Shown one piece after another: positions 15,554 through 23,967 of a stretch of 64,000 nt of DNA (position 1 is the stretch's first letter; each line of letters starts with the position of its first letter). This DNA comes from Galactobacter sp052108535. Lineage in GTDB: Bacteria; Actinomycetota; Actinomycetes; Actinomycetales; Micrococcaceae. Below the pieces are notes generated by a model. It was given only the letters and a program-made list of their open reading frames with translations, was not told the origin of the DNA and ran no database searches. The DNA is taken from contig JBQDZM010000008.1 of the NCBI GenBank assembly GCA_052108535.1, forward strand, positions 22,153 to 86,152, read 5' to 3'. The position numbers and the translations under genes were made by a program.

Positions 15554-15610
15554 TCGGAAGCCTAACTCCGTCGAACCGAAATAGCACATCGAAGATTAAG
15601 GACCACCCTA

Positions 15611-16801
15611 TTGACCTCACACAGAGCCTCACGCAGAGCACTGGCACTCACCTCGCTTCTGACCATCGGCGCACTCGGCCTCGCCGGATGCTCGGGCGCG
15701 GCGGACGGGCCCGCGCTCGAGTCCGACGAGCAGCAGCAGTCCCAGGAGCAGGAGCCCGCCGAGGAACAGCTCGCGTTCGACCGCGATGACCTCGGGGATC
15801 TGCCCGAGGACGTCTTCGGCGACGTCGTCTGGGCCCACGACCTCGGTCTCATGGCCGGTGAGGTCGGATTCGTCCAGGGCGACCGCACCTTCGTGGTCCG
15901 CAACGGCGACGCTGCCGGCGAGAAGGTCCTCGTGGCCCTCGACGCGGACGGCCAGGAGGCCTGGACGACGGACTTCGCCGAGGACTCAGGTCACTTCCTG
16001 GGTAATCACTTCGCCGTCTCCAACGAGGGAGGCTCCGAGTCCGAGGGGCTCACCCAGACCGAGGAGACCGACACGGTGGAGCTGCTGTCCTACGACGACG
16101 GCAGCGTCACCGATGAGTTCGACGACGTGCGCGTCTCGAAGGGCTGGCTCATGTCGAGAAAGGATGATGGCTCCGGCGGTGATGACGACATGTCGGCCTT
16201 CTACGATGAGAACACTGGTGAGAAGAGCCCCTACGGGATGTCTAAGCCGCCTGGTGGTACACCGGATGATCCGCTTCCCGTCGCTGGTGTGCCGAATCCG
16301 GATGGCAAGCTGAGGGATCTGTCCTATCACATGCGTGTGCCGAGTCTCGGGCTCGCCTTCCTGTCGCATTCGATCAACAGCCCGGAACCGATCACGGCCG
16401 CGGACGTGGATACGGGCGAGGTCCGCTATACGTTCGAGTGCATGGACCAGTTCACCGGTGGTGGTGACGGAAGCTTCGGAACACGCAGTCCCAACGGTGA
16501 GTACGCGGTCTACGGCAACGTCGTCGTCTCGGCCGATGAGGGTCATTGCTACGGCGACCGATCCTTCGGTGAGCGGACCCCGAAGCTCAGTGCTGTCGAT
16601 GACTCGGGCCTCGCCTTCGGCAAGGTCGAGGGTGACTCCGATGCCAAGGAGTCGGCGGTCATGATCGACTTCGGTGCACCGGGTGTCGAGGGCGTTCTCT
16701 ATGATGGCGCCGCTCCGCTGGGGATCATGGATGGCGGGATCGCTGTCTTCCAGGTCTACACCGAAGAGGGCAGCTCCGTCGTGGGTGTGCAGATGCGGTA
16801 A
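15611..16801 (+). CDS. Secreted lipoprotein, function unknown
   Basis: This 396-residue lipoprotein starts at TTG with AAGGA about 10 bases upstream. The signal peptide ends in LGLAGC, followed by a Gln/Glu-rich linker. The mature part has repeated beta-strand-like segments (GDRTFVVRNGD, KVLVALDADGQEAWTTDF, VDTGEVRYTFEC) suggestive of a PQQ/beta-propeller-like sensor fold, which is inference. It is followed by a strong terminator and may be surface cargo of the mobile element. Confidence 0.65.
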   Translation: MTSHRASRRALALTSLLTIGALGLAGCSGAADGPALESDEQQQSQEQEPAEEQLAFDRDDLGDLPEDVFGDVVWAHDLGLMAGEVGFVQGDRTFVVRNGDAAGEKVLVALDADGQEAWTTDFAEDSGHFLGNHFAVSNEGGSESEGLTQTEETDTVELLSYDDGSVTDEFDDVRVSKGWLMSRKDDGSGGDDDMSAFYDENTGEKSPYGMSKPPGGTPDDPLPVAGVPNPDGKLRDLSYHMRVPSLGLAFLSHSINSPEPITAADVDTGEVRYTFECMDQFTGGGDGSFGTRSPNGEYAVYGNVVVSADEGHCYGDRSFGERTPKLSAVDDSGLAFGKVEGDSDAKESAVMIDFGAPGVEGVLYDGAAPLGIMDGGIAVFQVYTEEGSSVVGVQMR

Positions 16802-16818
16802 CCCGAACTACGCCAACG

Positions 16819-16860
16819 ACCCTCGCGCTGTTCTCAGAACGGCGCGAGGGTTGTGCTTTT
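16819..16860 (+). terminator. Rho-independent terminator
   Basis: A 10-bp stem (16819-16828 with 16842-16851) is extended by an inner GTTC/GAAC pair with loop TCA and is followed by TGTGCTTTT. It lies between the lipoprotein gene and the convergent mob gene, and can serve both. Confidence 0.8.
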
Positions 16861-16864
16861 CCCG

Positions 16865-18244
16865 TCACTGCGGCGGTTTCGGCGCCTGCCAGTCCTTGCG
16901 CCCGGCAGAGGGGCGCTTGACCGACGATGCAGGCTCAAGCAGGTACTCGGCCCACTTCTGCACGAGCTGGCCGGCGATGTCGTCGGCCTCCTTCATCTGC
17001 TCCCGGCTCGGCTGCTCCGGCCACGGCAGAGCCAGGTCCGCCGCGGCCGGCCGCAATGATTCGAGGAACAGCCTGTGCAGGATGAACTGCCGCTGCTGCT
17101 GCAGGTACTTCAGCCTGCGCTGCTCGCGTTCCCGGCGCGTTGCGATGCGATCGTACTGCGCGAGCTGCTCCTTGTGCTCGCGCAGCGCACGCTCGTGCCC
17201 CCGCACCACCCGCTGCCGACGTGCCAGCTCCTCGGCGTCGAGGTCGGGCTCCGGCACCGCGGCCGGCTCCTCGACCACGGGCTCGGGCTCCGGTGCCAGT
17301 GCGCGAAACGCCGGAGCGGGCCGGGGCACCTCCTCCTGCTCTGCCTCGGGCTCGGGAGCCGCCTGCTGCGGCGGATCCTGCTCCTCGTCGCTCTGCGGAG
17401 CCGCCACGGGGCGGCCGAGGCGCGCGACGATCTCCTCGTAGCCGTACGCGGTGCCGAGGCCCTGACGGCCGCCCGCACGGGCACGGTGGGGCTTACCGTC
17501 CTGCCCGGCGAACTCGTAGGCGAGCCCGCGCTTCTGGGCGTGCTTTTCCGTGACGACGACGCCGTCGGCGGCCATGCGCTCCTTGAAATCCTCGAAGTCT
17601 GAGGCCGCCGCCGCGTGCTCGTCAATCCGCTCCTTGAGGTCATCCCGCCAGACGTACCTACCCTCGTCCCGCCGGCGCTCGTCGCTCGGGATCATGTGGT
17701 CCGAGCCGGCGTGCGCCTTCATGTGCGCTTCGTTGTCGAAGCCGCGGCGGTCGAGCAGCACCTCGTCAAGCATGTTGCGCGACGTGAATACGTGCCGTTG
17801 GGACTCGTGCAGCGCGTAGCCGGCGGGCCGCACCGTGCCGTCGTACAGCCGCGAGGGGCCATGCCCGACGTTCGCTGTGGCGACGTGGGCGTGCCAGAGC
17901 CCGGCGCGGCCGTCCTGCTGCACGACGACGAGCGAGGCATGACCGCTGTAGGCGCGCTCGGCGAAGGCCCGCGCGTCGTCGAGCACCATGCGTCCTGCGT
18001 CGGGATCGTCGGGGTCTGCCTCGTCGCGGCTGTACGACAGGATCGTATGCAGCGCTTCGACCTTGAGCCGCTTGCCGTGTTCCGAGCGCGCGAGGCTGAC
18101 CGCGCGCCGCCAGCCGCCCGGCGTGCACTCGACCCCGGCGTCGTAGAGGTAGCGCTGACCGCTGTCGTCGTGGGCCGGTTCATCGCGCATGTACGTGCAC
18201 AGCCTGCTCGCGTTCGTCGACGTGGACTGGATGAGCGCTACCAC
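16865..18244 (-). CDS. mobA: MobA-type relaxase
   Basis: The 459-residue protein has an N-terminal relaxase domain with the metal-binding HxH motif at residues 118-120 (GLWHAHVATANV) and an upstream segment ALHTILSYSRDEADP typical of mobilization nucleases; Tyr18 (CTYMRDE) is a candidate nucleophile. The middle is Pro/Glu-rich and the C-terminal part is a charged coiled coil (about 330-400). It would nick oriT and pilot the strand during mobilization. Its start overlaps the end of mobC by 7 bases. No coupling protein or mating-pair genes are present, so it depends on a helper. Confidence 0.85.
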   Translation of the reverse strand: MVALIQSTSTNASRLCTYMRDEPAHDDSGQRYLYDAGVECTPGGWRRAVSLARSEHGKRLKVEALHTILSYSRDEADPDDPDAGRMVLDDARAFAERAYSGHASLVVVQQDGRAGLWHAHVATANVGHGPSRLYDGTVRPAGYALHESQRHVFTSRNMLDEVLLDRRGFDNEAHMKAHAGSDHMIPSDERRRDEGRYVWRDDLKERIDEHAAAASDFEDFKERMAADGVVVTEKHAQKRGLAYEFAGQDGKPHRARAGGRQGLGTAYGYEEIVARLGRPVAAPQSDEEQDPPQQAAPEPEAEQEEVPRPAPAFRALAPEPEPVVEEPAAVPEPDLDAEELARRQRVVRGHERALREHKEQLAQYDRIATRREREQRRLKYLQQQRQFILHRLFLESLRPAAADLALPWPEQPSREQMKEADDIAGQLVQKWAEYLLEPASSVKRPSAGRKDWQAPKPPQ

Positions 18245-18762
18245 CGCGCACCCAATCGGATGAGGAGCGTCGAGAGCTGCTTATCGAGCCTCTCGATCTG
18301 GTCGCGCAGCGCCCCGAGCTCGTGCACCGCGTCGGCCACGACGGGGCCGTGCTTCGCCAGGTTCGCGAGCGCGGCCCGTGCCTGGTCCGAGCGCGTCCGC
18401 GGATCTTCTTTGAGAGCCGCCGCCGCAAGGTTCGTGCGCCTCGAAATCTGGTTCACGTTGGCCCCGACACGACCGACCTCAGGCGTGAGCGCGCCCAGCA
18501 CCTCAGCGACCTCCCGGGCCAGCTCGCTGCCCGCCCGGCGTTGCTCAGGTGTGAGGTCGGTCGTCTGAGGATCGGCCCGGCTGAACAGGTCGTGGACGAT
18601 CTGCTCCGTGCGCCGCCGGCCGCTCGCGGCCCGCCGCTCGTCGAGCTTGGCCGCCTCCTCCTGCGTGAGCCGCAGCATGACGTTTTTCGAGCGCTTCTCT
18701 TCCGCGCTCTTGCACCGCTTCGCGCGCTCCTCATCGGGCATCGAATGCCCCTTCCTCGGCAT
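18238..18762 (-). CDS. mobC: MobC-type relaxosome accessory protein
   Basis: This 174-residue protein has a ribbon-helix-helix-like N-terminus (KNVMLRLTQEEAAKLDERRA) and the MobC family motif GANVNQISRRTN in its middle. MobC proteins open DNA around nic and help the relaxase. GGAGGG precedes the ATG. It is transcribed from the palindromic region at 18937-19127, which is a likely oriT and promoter region, and is translationally linked to mobA. Confidence 0.88.
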   Translation of the reverse strand: MPRKGHSMPDEERAKRCKSAEEKRSKNVMLRLTQEEAAKLDERRAASGRRRTEQIVHDLFSRADPQTTDLTPEQRRAGSELAREVAEVLGALTPEVGRVGANVNQISRRTNLAAAALKEDPRTRSDQARAALANLAKHGPVVADAVHELGALRDQIERLDKQLSTLLIRLGARW

Positions 18763-18936
18763 CGCTCTGCCCTCCCTTCTCGCACCCTCCGGCGCGCTCG
18801 TTTCTGCACTCCGTGCGGGCCAGCGCGCTCACGCGCACGGCCCTGCTACTCCGTCGTCCATCCGCCCTCCTCCGCATGCTCCACGGCCGCCGACTCCGGT
18901 GCGGGCACCGGCTCATCGACCCCGTCGCGGCTCGGC

Positions 18937-19127
18937 CTTATAAACCACCCCCGGCCTGGTGGCCGGTGGCGGCTTATAAGGCCTCACGGCGAGCAGTCAC
19001 GTGCGTAACGCGGGGGGCTTATAAAGTCCCCCCTCGTTACACACGCGATCAGCTCGCTCAGGAGGCGCTGCCTCCCGAGACCCTCCGCCCCGCGAGCGGG
19101 GCCCCGACGGGCGGCTGAGCCGCCCGT
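18937..19127. other. Candidate oriT / mob promoter region
   Basis: The non-coding stretch 18763-19139 holds three CTTATAA boxes (18937, 18973, 19018). A 36-bp near-perfect palindrome lies at 19005-19040, with arms GTAACG-C-GGGGGG and CCCCCC-T-CGTTAC. A 9-bp stem with loop TGA sits at 19107-19127. Dyads directly upstream of mobC-mobA are where oriT is found in comparable plasmids. Confidence 0.55.
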
Positions 19128-19139
19128 GCAACCTGCGGA

Positions 19140-19439
19140 TCACAGGCGGCCTCCGCCGTCATGATCCTGACCCGCGTGGACCGTCGAATCTCCGAGGCTG
19201 TGGGCCACGGATTCGTCGTTCTCGTGGGCCACCAGCTCGGTGTCTCCGTGGCCCGCGGCGTCGCTGCTCGGCAGTGAGGCCCGTGCCGCGTCGATACGCG
19301 CCGCGGTGCCCGTGACGTCCGGGGCGAGGAGGTCGGCGACCTCCCGGCCGAACGCCTCGTACTCGCGCTTCGTCTGCGCGCGCTGCTTACGCTTCAGCTC
19401 CGCGATCTGGTTCGCGAGAGCGTCGCTGTTCTGTGCCAT
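19140..19439 (-). CDS. Small charged protein, possible relaxosome accessory
   Basis: This 99-residue protein is not recognised. The N-terminal 45 residues look helical and coiled-coil forming (NQIAELKRKQRAQTKREYEA), followed by a disordered Asp/His/Gly-rich tail. AAGGAG precedes the ATG. It sits between the helicase gene and the oriT-like region on the same strand. Small coiled-coil proteins in this position sometimes assist the relaxase, but here that is only context. Confidence 0.55.
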   Translation of the reverse strand: MAQNSDALANQIAELKRKQRAQTKREYEAFGREVADLLAPDVTGTAARIDAARASLPSSDAAGHGDTELVAHENDESVAHSLGDSTVHAGQDHDGGGRL

Positions 19440-19487
19440 AACCTGCTCCTTCCGAGAGCTATTAGGTCCTGTTAGGTGATCCGACGA

Positions 19488-21632
19488 CTACGAGACGCGC
19501 TCGGTCGCCGGAGGTACGTGATGCTCCTGCCGGGCGATGTGCGTCTGGATCGCCGCAAGCGTCGCCTGCCCCTCGGCGAACTGCTCTGCGCGGGCCTCGG
19601 CCGACTCTTCGGCTGTGCTGCTCGGCGGGGCCGAAGCTGCGTCGTCGGCGTCCGCATGAAGGGCCGACATGCGAATGACTCCTGTAGGCTGGTCGGCCAG
19701 CTTCGACCGGACCCCAAGCGGCAGCTGCTGTCCCACCTGCCCGGGCCAACCTTTGAGGCCGAACTCCTGCGTCAGGGGCTCCCACCTGTGGCACTTCGTC
19801 ATGGTGCGCCACCGCCGCCTGGTATCCGGATCGACGTGCCACTCCTCATCCGCTTCGATCACGCTCGCGATGTGCTCGATGAACTGTCGGTTCGAGATCG
19901 GACGCCCGGAAGGGTGCTGCTCCTTGAACCAGCCCTTGAACAGGTCGTAGAGGAACGTGAACGGCAGCAGGTCCCACTGGAAGGACTCGCGGAACTCGAA
20001 CCAGAACGCGCGCACCGGGTCGTTGAAAGCCTTGTAGTCATCGAGCATCTTCTGGCTGGAGGCCGGCACGTCGAGTGCGTAGTAGTCGTCCATGAACGTC
20101 CGCTCCGGCGTGCCGAGGACGCGGACGAGGACGTACTGGAGCACGTCCTCGCGCTGGAGGAACTCGTCCTTGATGTAGCGCTTCTCGATGCCGGTGAAGC
20201 ACTTCTCGAAGGGGATGAACACCTGCCTGCGGTAGAACGACTCCGAGCGGTCGGAGACCAGGGGCTTCTCGTTGAGACACTGGACCATGAAGCCCCAGAA
20301 CTGGAAGCTGATCGGGTCCTTGTGCTTGCGGTCGACCATGAGGTAGTCGTGGGTGGTGATCGCCTTGAGATTCGCCGCCTTGTCGACGTAGGTGCCCACG
20401 TCGTTCTCGTCGGTGAGGATGGCTGTGGCCCCGGCCAGCTGCTGCAGGGAGAACTGCTCACCCATCTTCGCCAGCGGCAGGGATACGCACGAGCGCAGCC
20501 CGATGAGGTTGCGCATCATCGCCACCAGCGTGCCCTTGCCGTTGTTGCCGCGGGTGGAGTAGAACCACGCCGACTTGTTCCAGGAGACGTAGGGGCGCAG
20601 GGTCGCGCCGACGATCTGCCAGAGCAGGTCGACGATCTCGGGGTCGTCGGACAGCGAGCGCATCCAGGACTCGACCGACCAGGTCTGGCCCCCGCACACG
20701 GAACCTTCCACGCAGTCGGCGCGGATGCAGCCGTCGACGTGGGGTTCGTCGATGGCGACGTCGCGGGCGTCCGAGTTGTAGTTGACGGCCGCCTTGCCGG
20801 TGATGACGTACTCCGGTGAGAACGGCATGAGCAGCTTGGTGCGGTAGTCGAACAGACCGTTGCCCAGCGGCAGCAGGTCGGGGTCGATCGTGCGCTGACG
20901 GCGCGGGGCCAGGGAGCGCACGCGGTTCTCGACTTCCTTGACGGCACTGTCGTTGAGGTCGGGGGCGTAGGCCCGGGCCAGCGTGGCGATGTGGTCGACG
21001 TTGAGCTCGTAGAGCCCGGCGTTCTCCCCGGTCGTGCAGTAGACCGAGAGCATGTCGCGCTCGGCGGTCTGGCCGGGGGCGTAGATGTTGACCACGTGGT
21101 GGATCTCGGTGATGATGCGCGCCACTGCCAAGGGCGGCAGGGTCGTGAGCCGCCTGAAAGGCCGCAGCGCGTCTGAGGCCTTCATCTCTGTGCCGTCCTC
21201 GTCGAACTCCTTGATAAAGAGCTTGCGGAACTGCGCGATGTTGGCGTTCACGAAGCGGGACAGGGCGCGCCCGATGGCGACCTCGCAGCCCGAGAACGTG
21301 GTGTTCTTATACGACTTCTCGATGAGTTCACGCGAAGGCTTCGCGCCCTGAGGCGGAGGCGGTGCGACGGCGTAGCGATGCTCGACGAGCTGACCCCGCA
21401 AACCTCCCCAAGGACCGCCGGGAGCGAAGAACGCGCGGACCAGCCTGTCAAGGAGATCGGGATACAACAGATCGGTAATCCTCGCCGCGCCCACCGCGCC
21501 GCGCACATCGACGTAGTCGTCGACCCCCTGGGAGATCTCGTCCAAACTGGCGCGTGCGGTAGACCTGTCGGCAGAGCTTGCCTTGTTCTTTGGAACCCCG
21601 GGTGCCCGCCCGGGGTTTTTCCTTGCGTTCAT
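19488..21632 (-). CDS. P4/D5-type phage/plasmid primase-helicase
   Basis: This 714-residue protein has a D5_N-like middle region (LLPLGNGLFDYRT, WMRSLSDDPEIVDLLWQIVG) and an SF3 helicase core with Walker A STRGNNGKGTL, the acidic motif AGATAILTDEND and a sensor-type motif around VQCLNEKPLVSDRS. Such proteins load on a plasmid or satellite origin and unwind it. Its start overlaps the HTH gene stop (ATGA), so the two form a replication operon. No canonical archaeo-eukaryotic primase motif was identified in the N-terminal third. Confidence 0.85.
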   Translation of the reverse strand: MNARKNPGRAPGVPKNKASSADRSTARASLDEISQGVDDYVDVRGAVGAARITDLLYPDLLDRLVRAFFAPGGPWGGLRGQLVEHRYAVAPPPPQGAKPSRELIEKSYKNTTFSGCEVAIGRALSRFVNANIAQFRKLFIKEFDEDGTEMKASDALRPFRRLTTLPPLAVARIITEIHHVVNIYAPGQTAERDMLSVYCTTGENAGLYELNVDHIATLARAYAPDLNDSAVKEVENRVRSLAPRRQRTIDPDLLPLGNGLFDYRTKLLMPFSPEYVITGKAAVNYNSDARDVAIDEPHVDGCIRADCVEGSVCGGQTWSVESWMRSLSDDPEIVDLLWQIVGATLRPYVSWNKSAWFYSTRGNNGKGTLVAMMRNLIGLRSCVSLPLAKMGEQFSLQQLAGATAILTDENDVGTYVDKAANLKAITTHDYLMVDRKHKDPISFQFWGFMVQCLNEKPLVSDRSESFYRRQVFIPFEKCFTGIEKRYIKDEFLQREDVLQYVLVRVLGTPERTFMDDYYALDVPASSQKMLDDYKAFNDPVRAFWFEFRESFQWDLLPFTFLYDLFKGWFKEQHPSGRPISNRQFIEHIASVIEADEEWHVDPDTRRRWRTMTKCHRWEPLTQEFGLKGWPGQVGQQLPLGVRSKLADQPTGVIRMSALHADADDAASAPPSSTAEESAEARAEQFAEGQATLAAIQTHIARQEHHVPPATERVS

Positions 21633-21937
21633 CGCTGCGCCACCTCCGCGGGGACGAAGGCGGGCGCCAGGCGAGAGAGCTGCTTCGCGGTCAGGTGAGG
21701 CGCAGCCGCGACGATCCGCTCGATAGCGGCGTCAACTGCGGCCTTCGACTCGGGTGCGCGGAGGGCTTCGAGATCGGCGACGCGTACGAGGTAGCTGCGG
21801 CCATCCTTGCGTATGTACGGCAGCTGACCACAGTGGATGCGATTGCGGAGAGTGGAGTACGAGCCGTACCGACGAGTAGCGGCGGCTTCGGGGAGCGTCA
21901 GCTCGGCGTCGAGCTGCGGGTGATCGTAGCGAGGCAT
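21629..21937 (-). CDS. Small HTH DNA-binding protein upstream of helicase
   Basis: This 102-residue protein has a MerR/excisionase-like winged helix (LTLPEAAATRRYGSYSTLRN, GQLPYIRKDGRSYLVRVADLEAL) and a short helical tail. It begins just downstream of the nested palindrome at 21971-22017 and is coupled to the helicase gene. It could be an excisionase, an origin-binding initiator accessory or an autoregulator. No integrase gene was found in the visible part of the element, so the replication role seems more likely. Confidence 0.75.
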   Translation of the reverse strand: MPRYDHPQLDAELTLPEAAATRRYGSYSTLRNRIHCGQLPYIRKDGRSYLVRVADLEALRAPESKAAVDAAIERIVAAAPHLTAKQLSRLAPAFVPAEVAQR

Positions 21938-21970
21938 CGGCTTGCCAGTCCTTTCGGTCTGACAGCGGCG

Positions 21971-22017
21971 CTAATACCGCAACGTCTCCAGTATCCCTGG
22001 AGCTGTCTAGGTATTAG
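21971..22017. promoter_or_regulatory. Nested palindrome upstream of replication operon
   Basis: Two inverted repeats share one centre at 21994. The outer arms are CTAATACC (21971-21978) and GGTATTAG (22010-22017); the inner arms are CTCCAG (21986-21991) and CTGGAG (21997-22002). The site ends 34 bp before the HTH start codon. It fits an operator, or a recombination or origin site. Confidence 0.65.
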
Positions 22018-22277
22018 CCAACCTTGCCGTCTCGCGGGGGCTCGCTACTGCCATGCATCCCGCACAGAGCGCTCATTTGGCCGCTCTCTGCCACCACCCG
22101 CCTGATGCTTCAGCTTCCGACTCAGACACTCACGGGTGATTGAGCTCGTCGGGGCCTATCCAGGTCGCGTTCGCTTTGGACGACCCGCGTGCTGGAACCG
22201 CGGGTCGAAGGGTTCGCTGTTTGCGTCCGCCCGACCGGCCGGCCGAGCTTGCATCGAGCTTAGCGCGTTATGACGCG
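22018..22277 (+). other. Non-coding element end
   Basis: No gene is supported here. A promoter-like arrangement pointing right occurs at the end: TTGAGT at 22278, a 17-bp spacer and GATACA. This is probably the terminal segment of the mobile element. Confidence 0.35.
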
Positions 22278-22982
22278 TTGAGTCAAGTATGCTCTAAGTC
22301 GATACATAGCGCATCGGTCGGCATCGCCGCCCTGCTGGCACTGACCGCCTGCAGCGGCTCAGACGACAAGGAACCGGCTCCGGAACCGGCCAGTTCCTCT
22401 GCCGCCGAGGAAGAGACCACCGAGGCCCCGGCTCCGGACGACACCGACGAGGCGACCACCACTGACGAGGCCGAGGGCGAAGACGGCGAGACCTCGGACA
22501 GCGCCGACGGCGGCTCTGCCGACGGCGAGCTGACCGAGATCAAGGCCAGCTCGGAGAAGGGCACCGACTCCGTCCTGGAGCACAGCTTCGAGGCCACCGG
22601 AATCGCGTTGGGCTTCAAGGGCTCCGGGGACCGCGTGGACCCGCCCGGAAACAACAAGTACGTGGCCATCAAGGTCAAAGCCACCGCCGGCACCAAGTAC
22701 GCCAACGGCCTGAACTGCACCTCCTTCAAGCTGAAGGATGAAAGGGCCAGCCAGGCCCGTGGGTCCACCAGCCAACTCGAAGAGCGCCTGGAGGAGCTGG
22801 GCCTGACTCCCTTCGAGCGCATCCGCAGCGGAGAGAGCGGCGAGGGATGGTGCGGCTACTACTTGGAGGACCCCACCAAGGACAACCTCACTATGGAGTA
22901 CTCGCGCCTGGGCCTGAAGGATTCCGATGGTAACGAGGAGCCGCCGGAGTCCAAGGAACTGAAGATCACGCCTGAGGGCTGA
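22278..22982 (+). CDS. Lipoprotein with disrupted 5' end, function unknown
   Basis: The mature protein is a lipoprotein: hydrophobic SVGIAALLALTAC lipobox, then a long Glu/Asp/Thr-rich linker and a C-terminal domain with two Cys (NGLNCTSFKL, GEGWCGYYL). No ATG or GTG with a ribosome-binding site exists at a suitable place. The only nearby start is TTG at 22278, within promoter-like DNA. The frame reads Ser-Lys-Ser-Ile-His just before the hydrophobic core, so the native gene probably began at an ATG directly before that Lys and was cut by the integrated element. Expression is doubtful. Confidence 0.6.
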   Translation: MSQVCSKSIHSASVGIAALLALTACSGSDDKEPAPEPASSSAAEEETTEAPAPDDTDEATTTDEAEGEDGETSDSADGGSADGELTEIKASSEKGTDSVLEHSFEATGIALGFKGSGDRVDPPGNNKYVAIKVKATAGTKYANGLNCTSFKLKDERASQARGSTSQLEERLEELGLTPFERIRSGESGEGWCGYYLEDPTKDNLTMEYSRLGLKDSDGNEEPPESKELKITPEG

Positions 22983-23000
22983 TCCTCACTGCTCAAAGAT

Positions 23001-23032
23001 GGTCGCCCGGTTTGTTCGTGGACCGGGCGACC
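23001..23032. terminator. Convergent terminator hairpin
   Basis: A perfect 10-bp stem, GGTCGCCCGG with CCGGGCGACC, encloses a 12-nt loop between the lipoprotein gene and the oppositely oriented regulator. A short TT follows. Confidence 0.7.
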
Positions 23033-23045
23033 TTCTGCGTCTCGG

Positions 23046-23669
23046 TCAGGCGGAGGCTCCGACCACCTTGAGCACCGCTGGGTGATCTCCGGCCTCCGCC
23101 ACCAAGCGGAATCCGACACCACGCACCGACACCACCTGCACCACGCCGCCCACCGCGGCCAGTCGCCTGCGCAACCGCTTCACGGCTGAGAAGAGCATGT
23201 CGGTGTCCCCCAGATATTCAACCTTCCACACCGTCTCGGCGATGTCCGCGAAGGTCCACACCTTCCCGGTGTCTCCGGCGAGCAGCTGGAGCAGATCGAA
23301 CTCGCGGGCTGACATGTCCACGGTCTGGCCGTCCACGGCGACCTCGCGCAGGCCACGGTCCATCACCAAGGGCCCCACACGCAGATATCGGCTGGGTGCC
23401 TCCGACGCCCCGGTTCCACCCTCAGACGTAGACGTTCCACCGTCAGGCGTGGCGGTTCCGCCCGCCGACGTGGAGGTGCCGTCGGCACCGAGGTGACCCG
23501 CGCCGTCGGACAGGGAACCAGCGTTGGCCAACAAGGCTCCGACCACCTCGGCATCGGAGGCCGCGACGACTACGGCCGCGCCGTTGAGCGCTCGGGTCAG
23601 CCGCGCGACATCCTCTGGAGTGGACCCAACGCAGATGACGTAGGGGGTGTCTTTCTCTCCGGTCGACAC
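23046..23669 (-). CDS. OmpR/PhoB-type winged-helix regulator with atypical N-terminus
   Basis: The start is the GTG at 23669, placed 5 bases after AGGAGG, giving 207 residues. The C-terminal ~100 residues form an OmpR/PhoB DNA-binding domain (VDMSAREFDLLQLLAGDTGK, then AVKRLRRRLAAVGG and VRGVGFRLV). The N-terminal ~60 residues look like a shortened receiver without the phospho-acceptor Asp pocket. A Gly/Ser/Thr/Pro-rich linker with TSTS repeats joins them. It is an orphan: no sensor kinase is adjacent. It probably acts without phosphorylation, which is inference. Confidence 0.8.
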   Translation of the reverse strand: MSTGEKDTPYVICVGSTPEDVARLTRALNGAAVVVAASDAEVVGALLANAGSLSDGAGHLGADGTSTSAGGTATPDGGTSTSEGGTGASEAPSRYLRVGPLVMDRGLREVAVDGQTVDMSAREFDLLQLLAGDTGKVWTFADIAETVWKVEYLGDTDMLFSAVKRLRRRLAAVGGVVQVVSVRGVGFRLVAEAGDHPAVLKVVGASA

Positions 23670-23874
23670 TGCGACCTCCTGGCGGTGATGAAAGGAGTGT
23701 GAGACCAGTTCAGGAACCGACTCAACCCGGCCGGAACCTGAACGAATTGCTTCAGTCTTACATATAACAGTGTTTCCTGACACAGGGGATTCTCAAGGAA
23801 ACCCAATCTTCACAGAATTCGCGTCTCGAAAGGTCATACGTCCACCGCCGCGCCAGCGACGGTCAGACAACGAG

Positions 23875-23923
23875 GAACAGGGCCGCGGACCGCGTCTTAA
23901 CGACGCAACCCACGACCCTGTTC
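23875..23923 (-). terminator. Nested hairpin after subtilase gene
   Basis: Outer arms GAACAGGG (23875-23882) and CCCTGTTC (23916-23923) enclose an inner GCGTC/GACGC hairpin. It lies 45 bp beyond the subtilase stop. No strong T tract is seen. Confidence 0.5.
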
Positions 23924-23967
23924 ACTCATTCCTAGGAACCAACGGGCTCCCGAAGCGATTCACCTCC

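Noticed and set aside
19476..20819. Long plus-strand open frame of 447 codons
   Set aside because: It lies fully antisense to the P4/D5-type helicase, has compositional features of a high-GC shadow frame and no recognisable domain.
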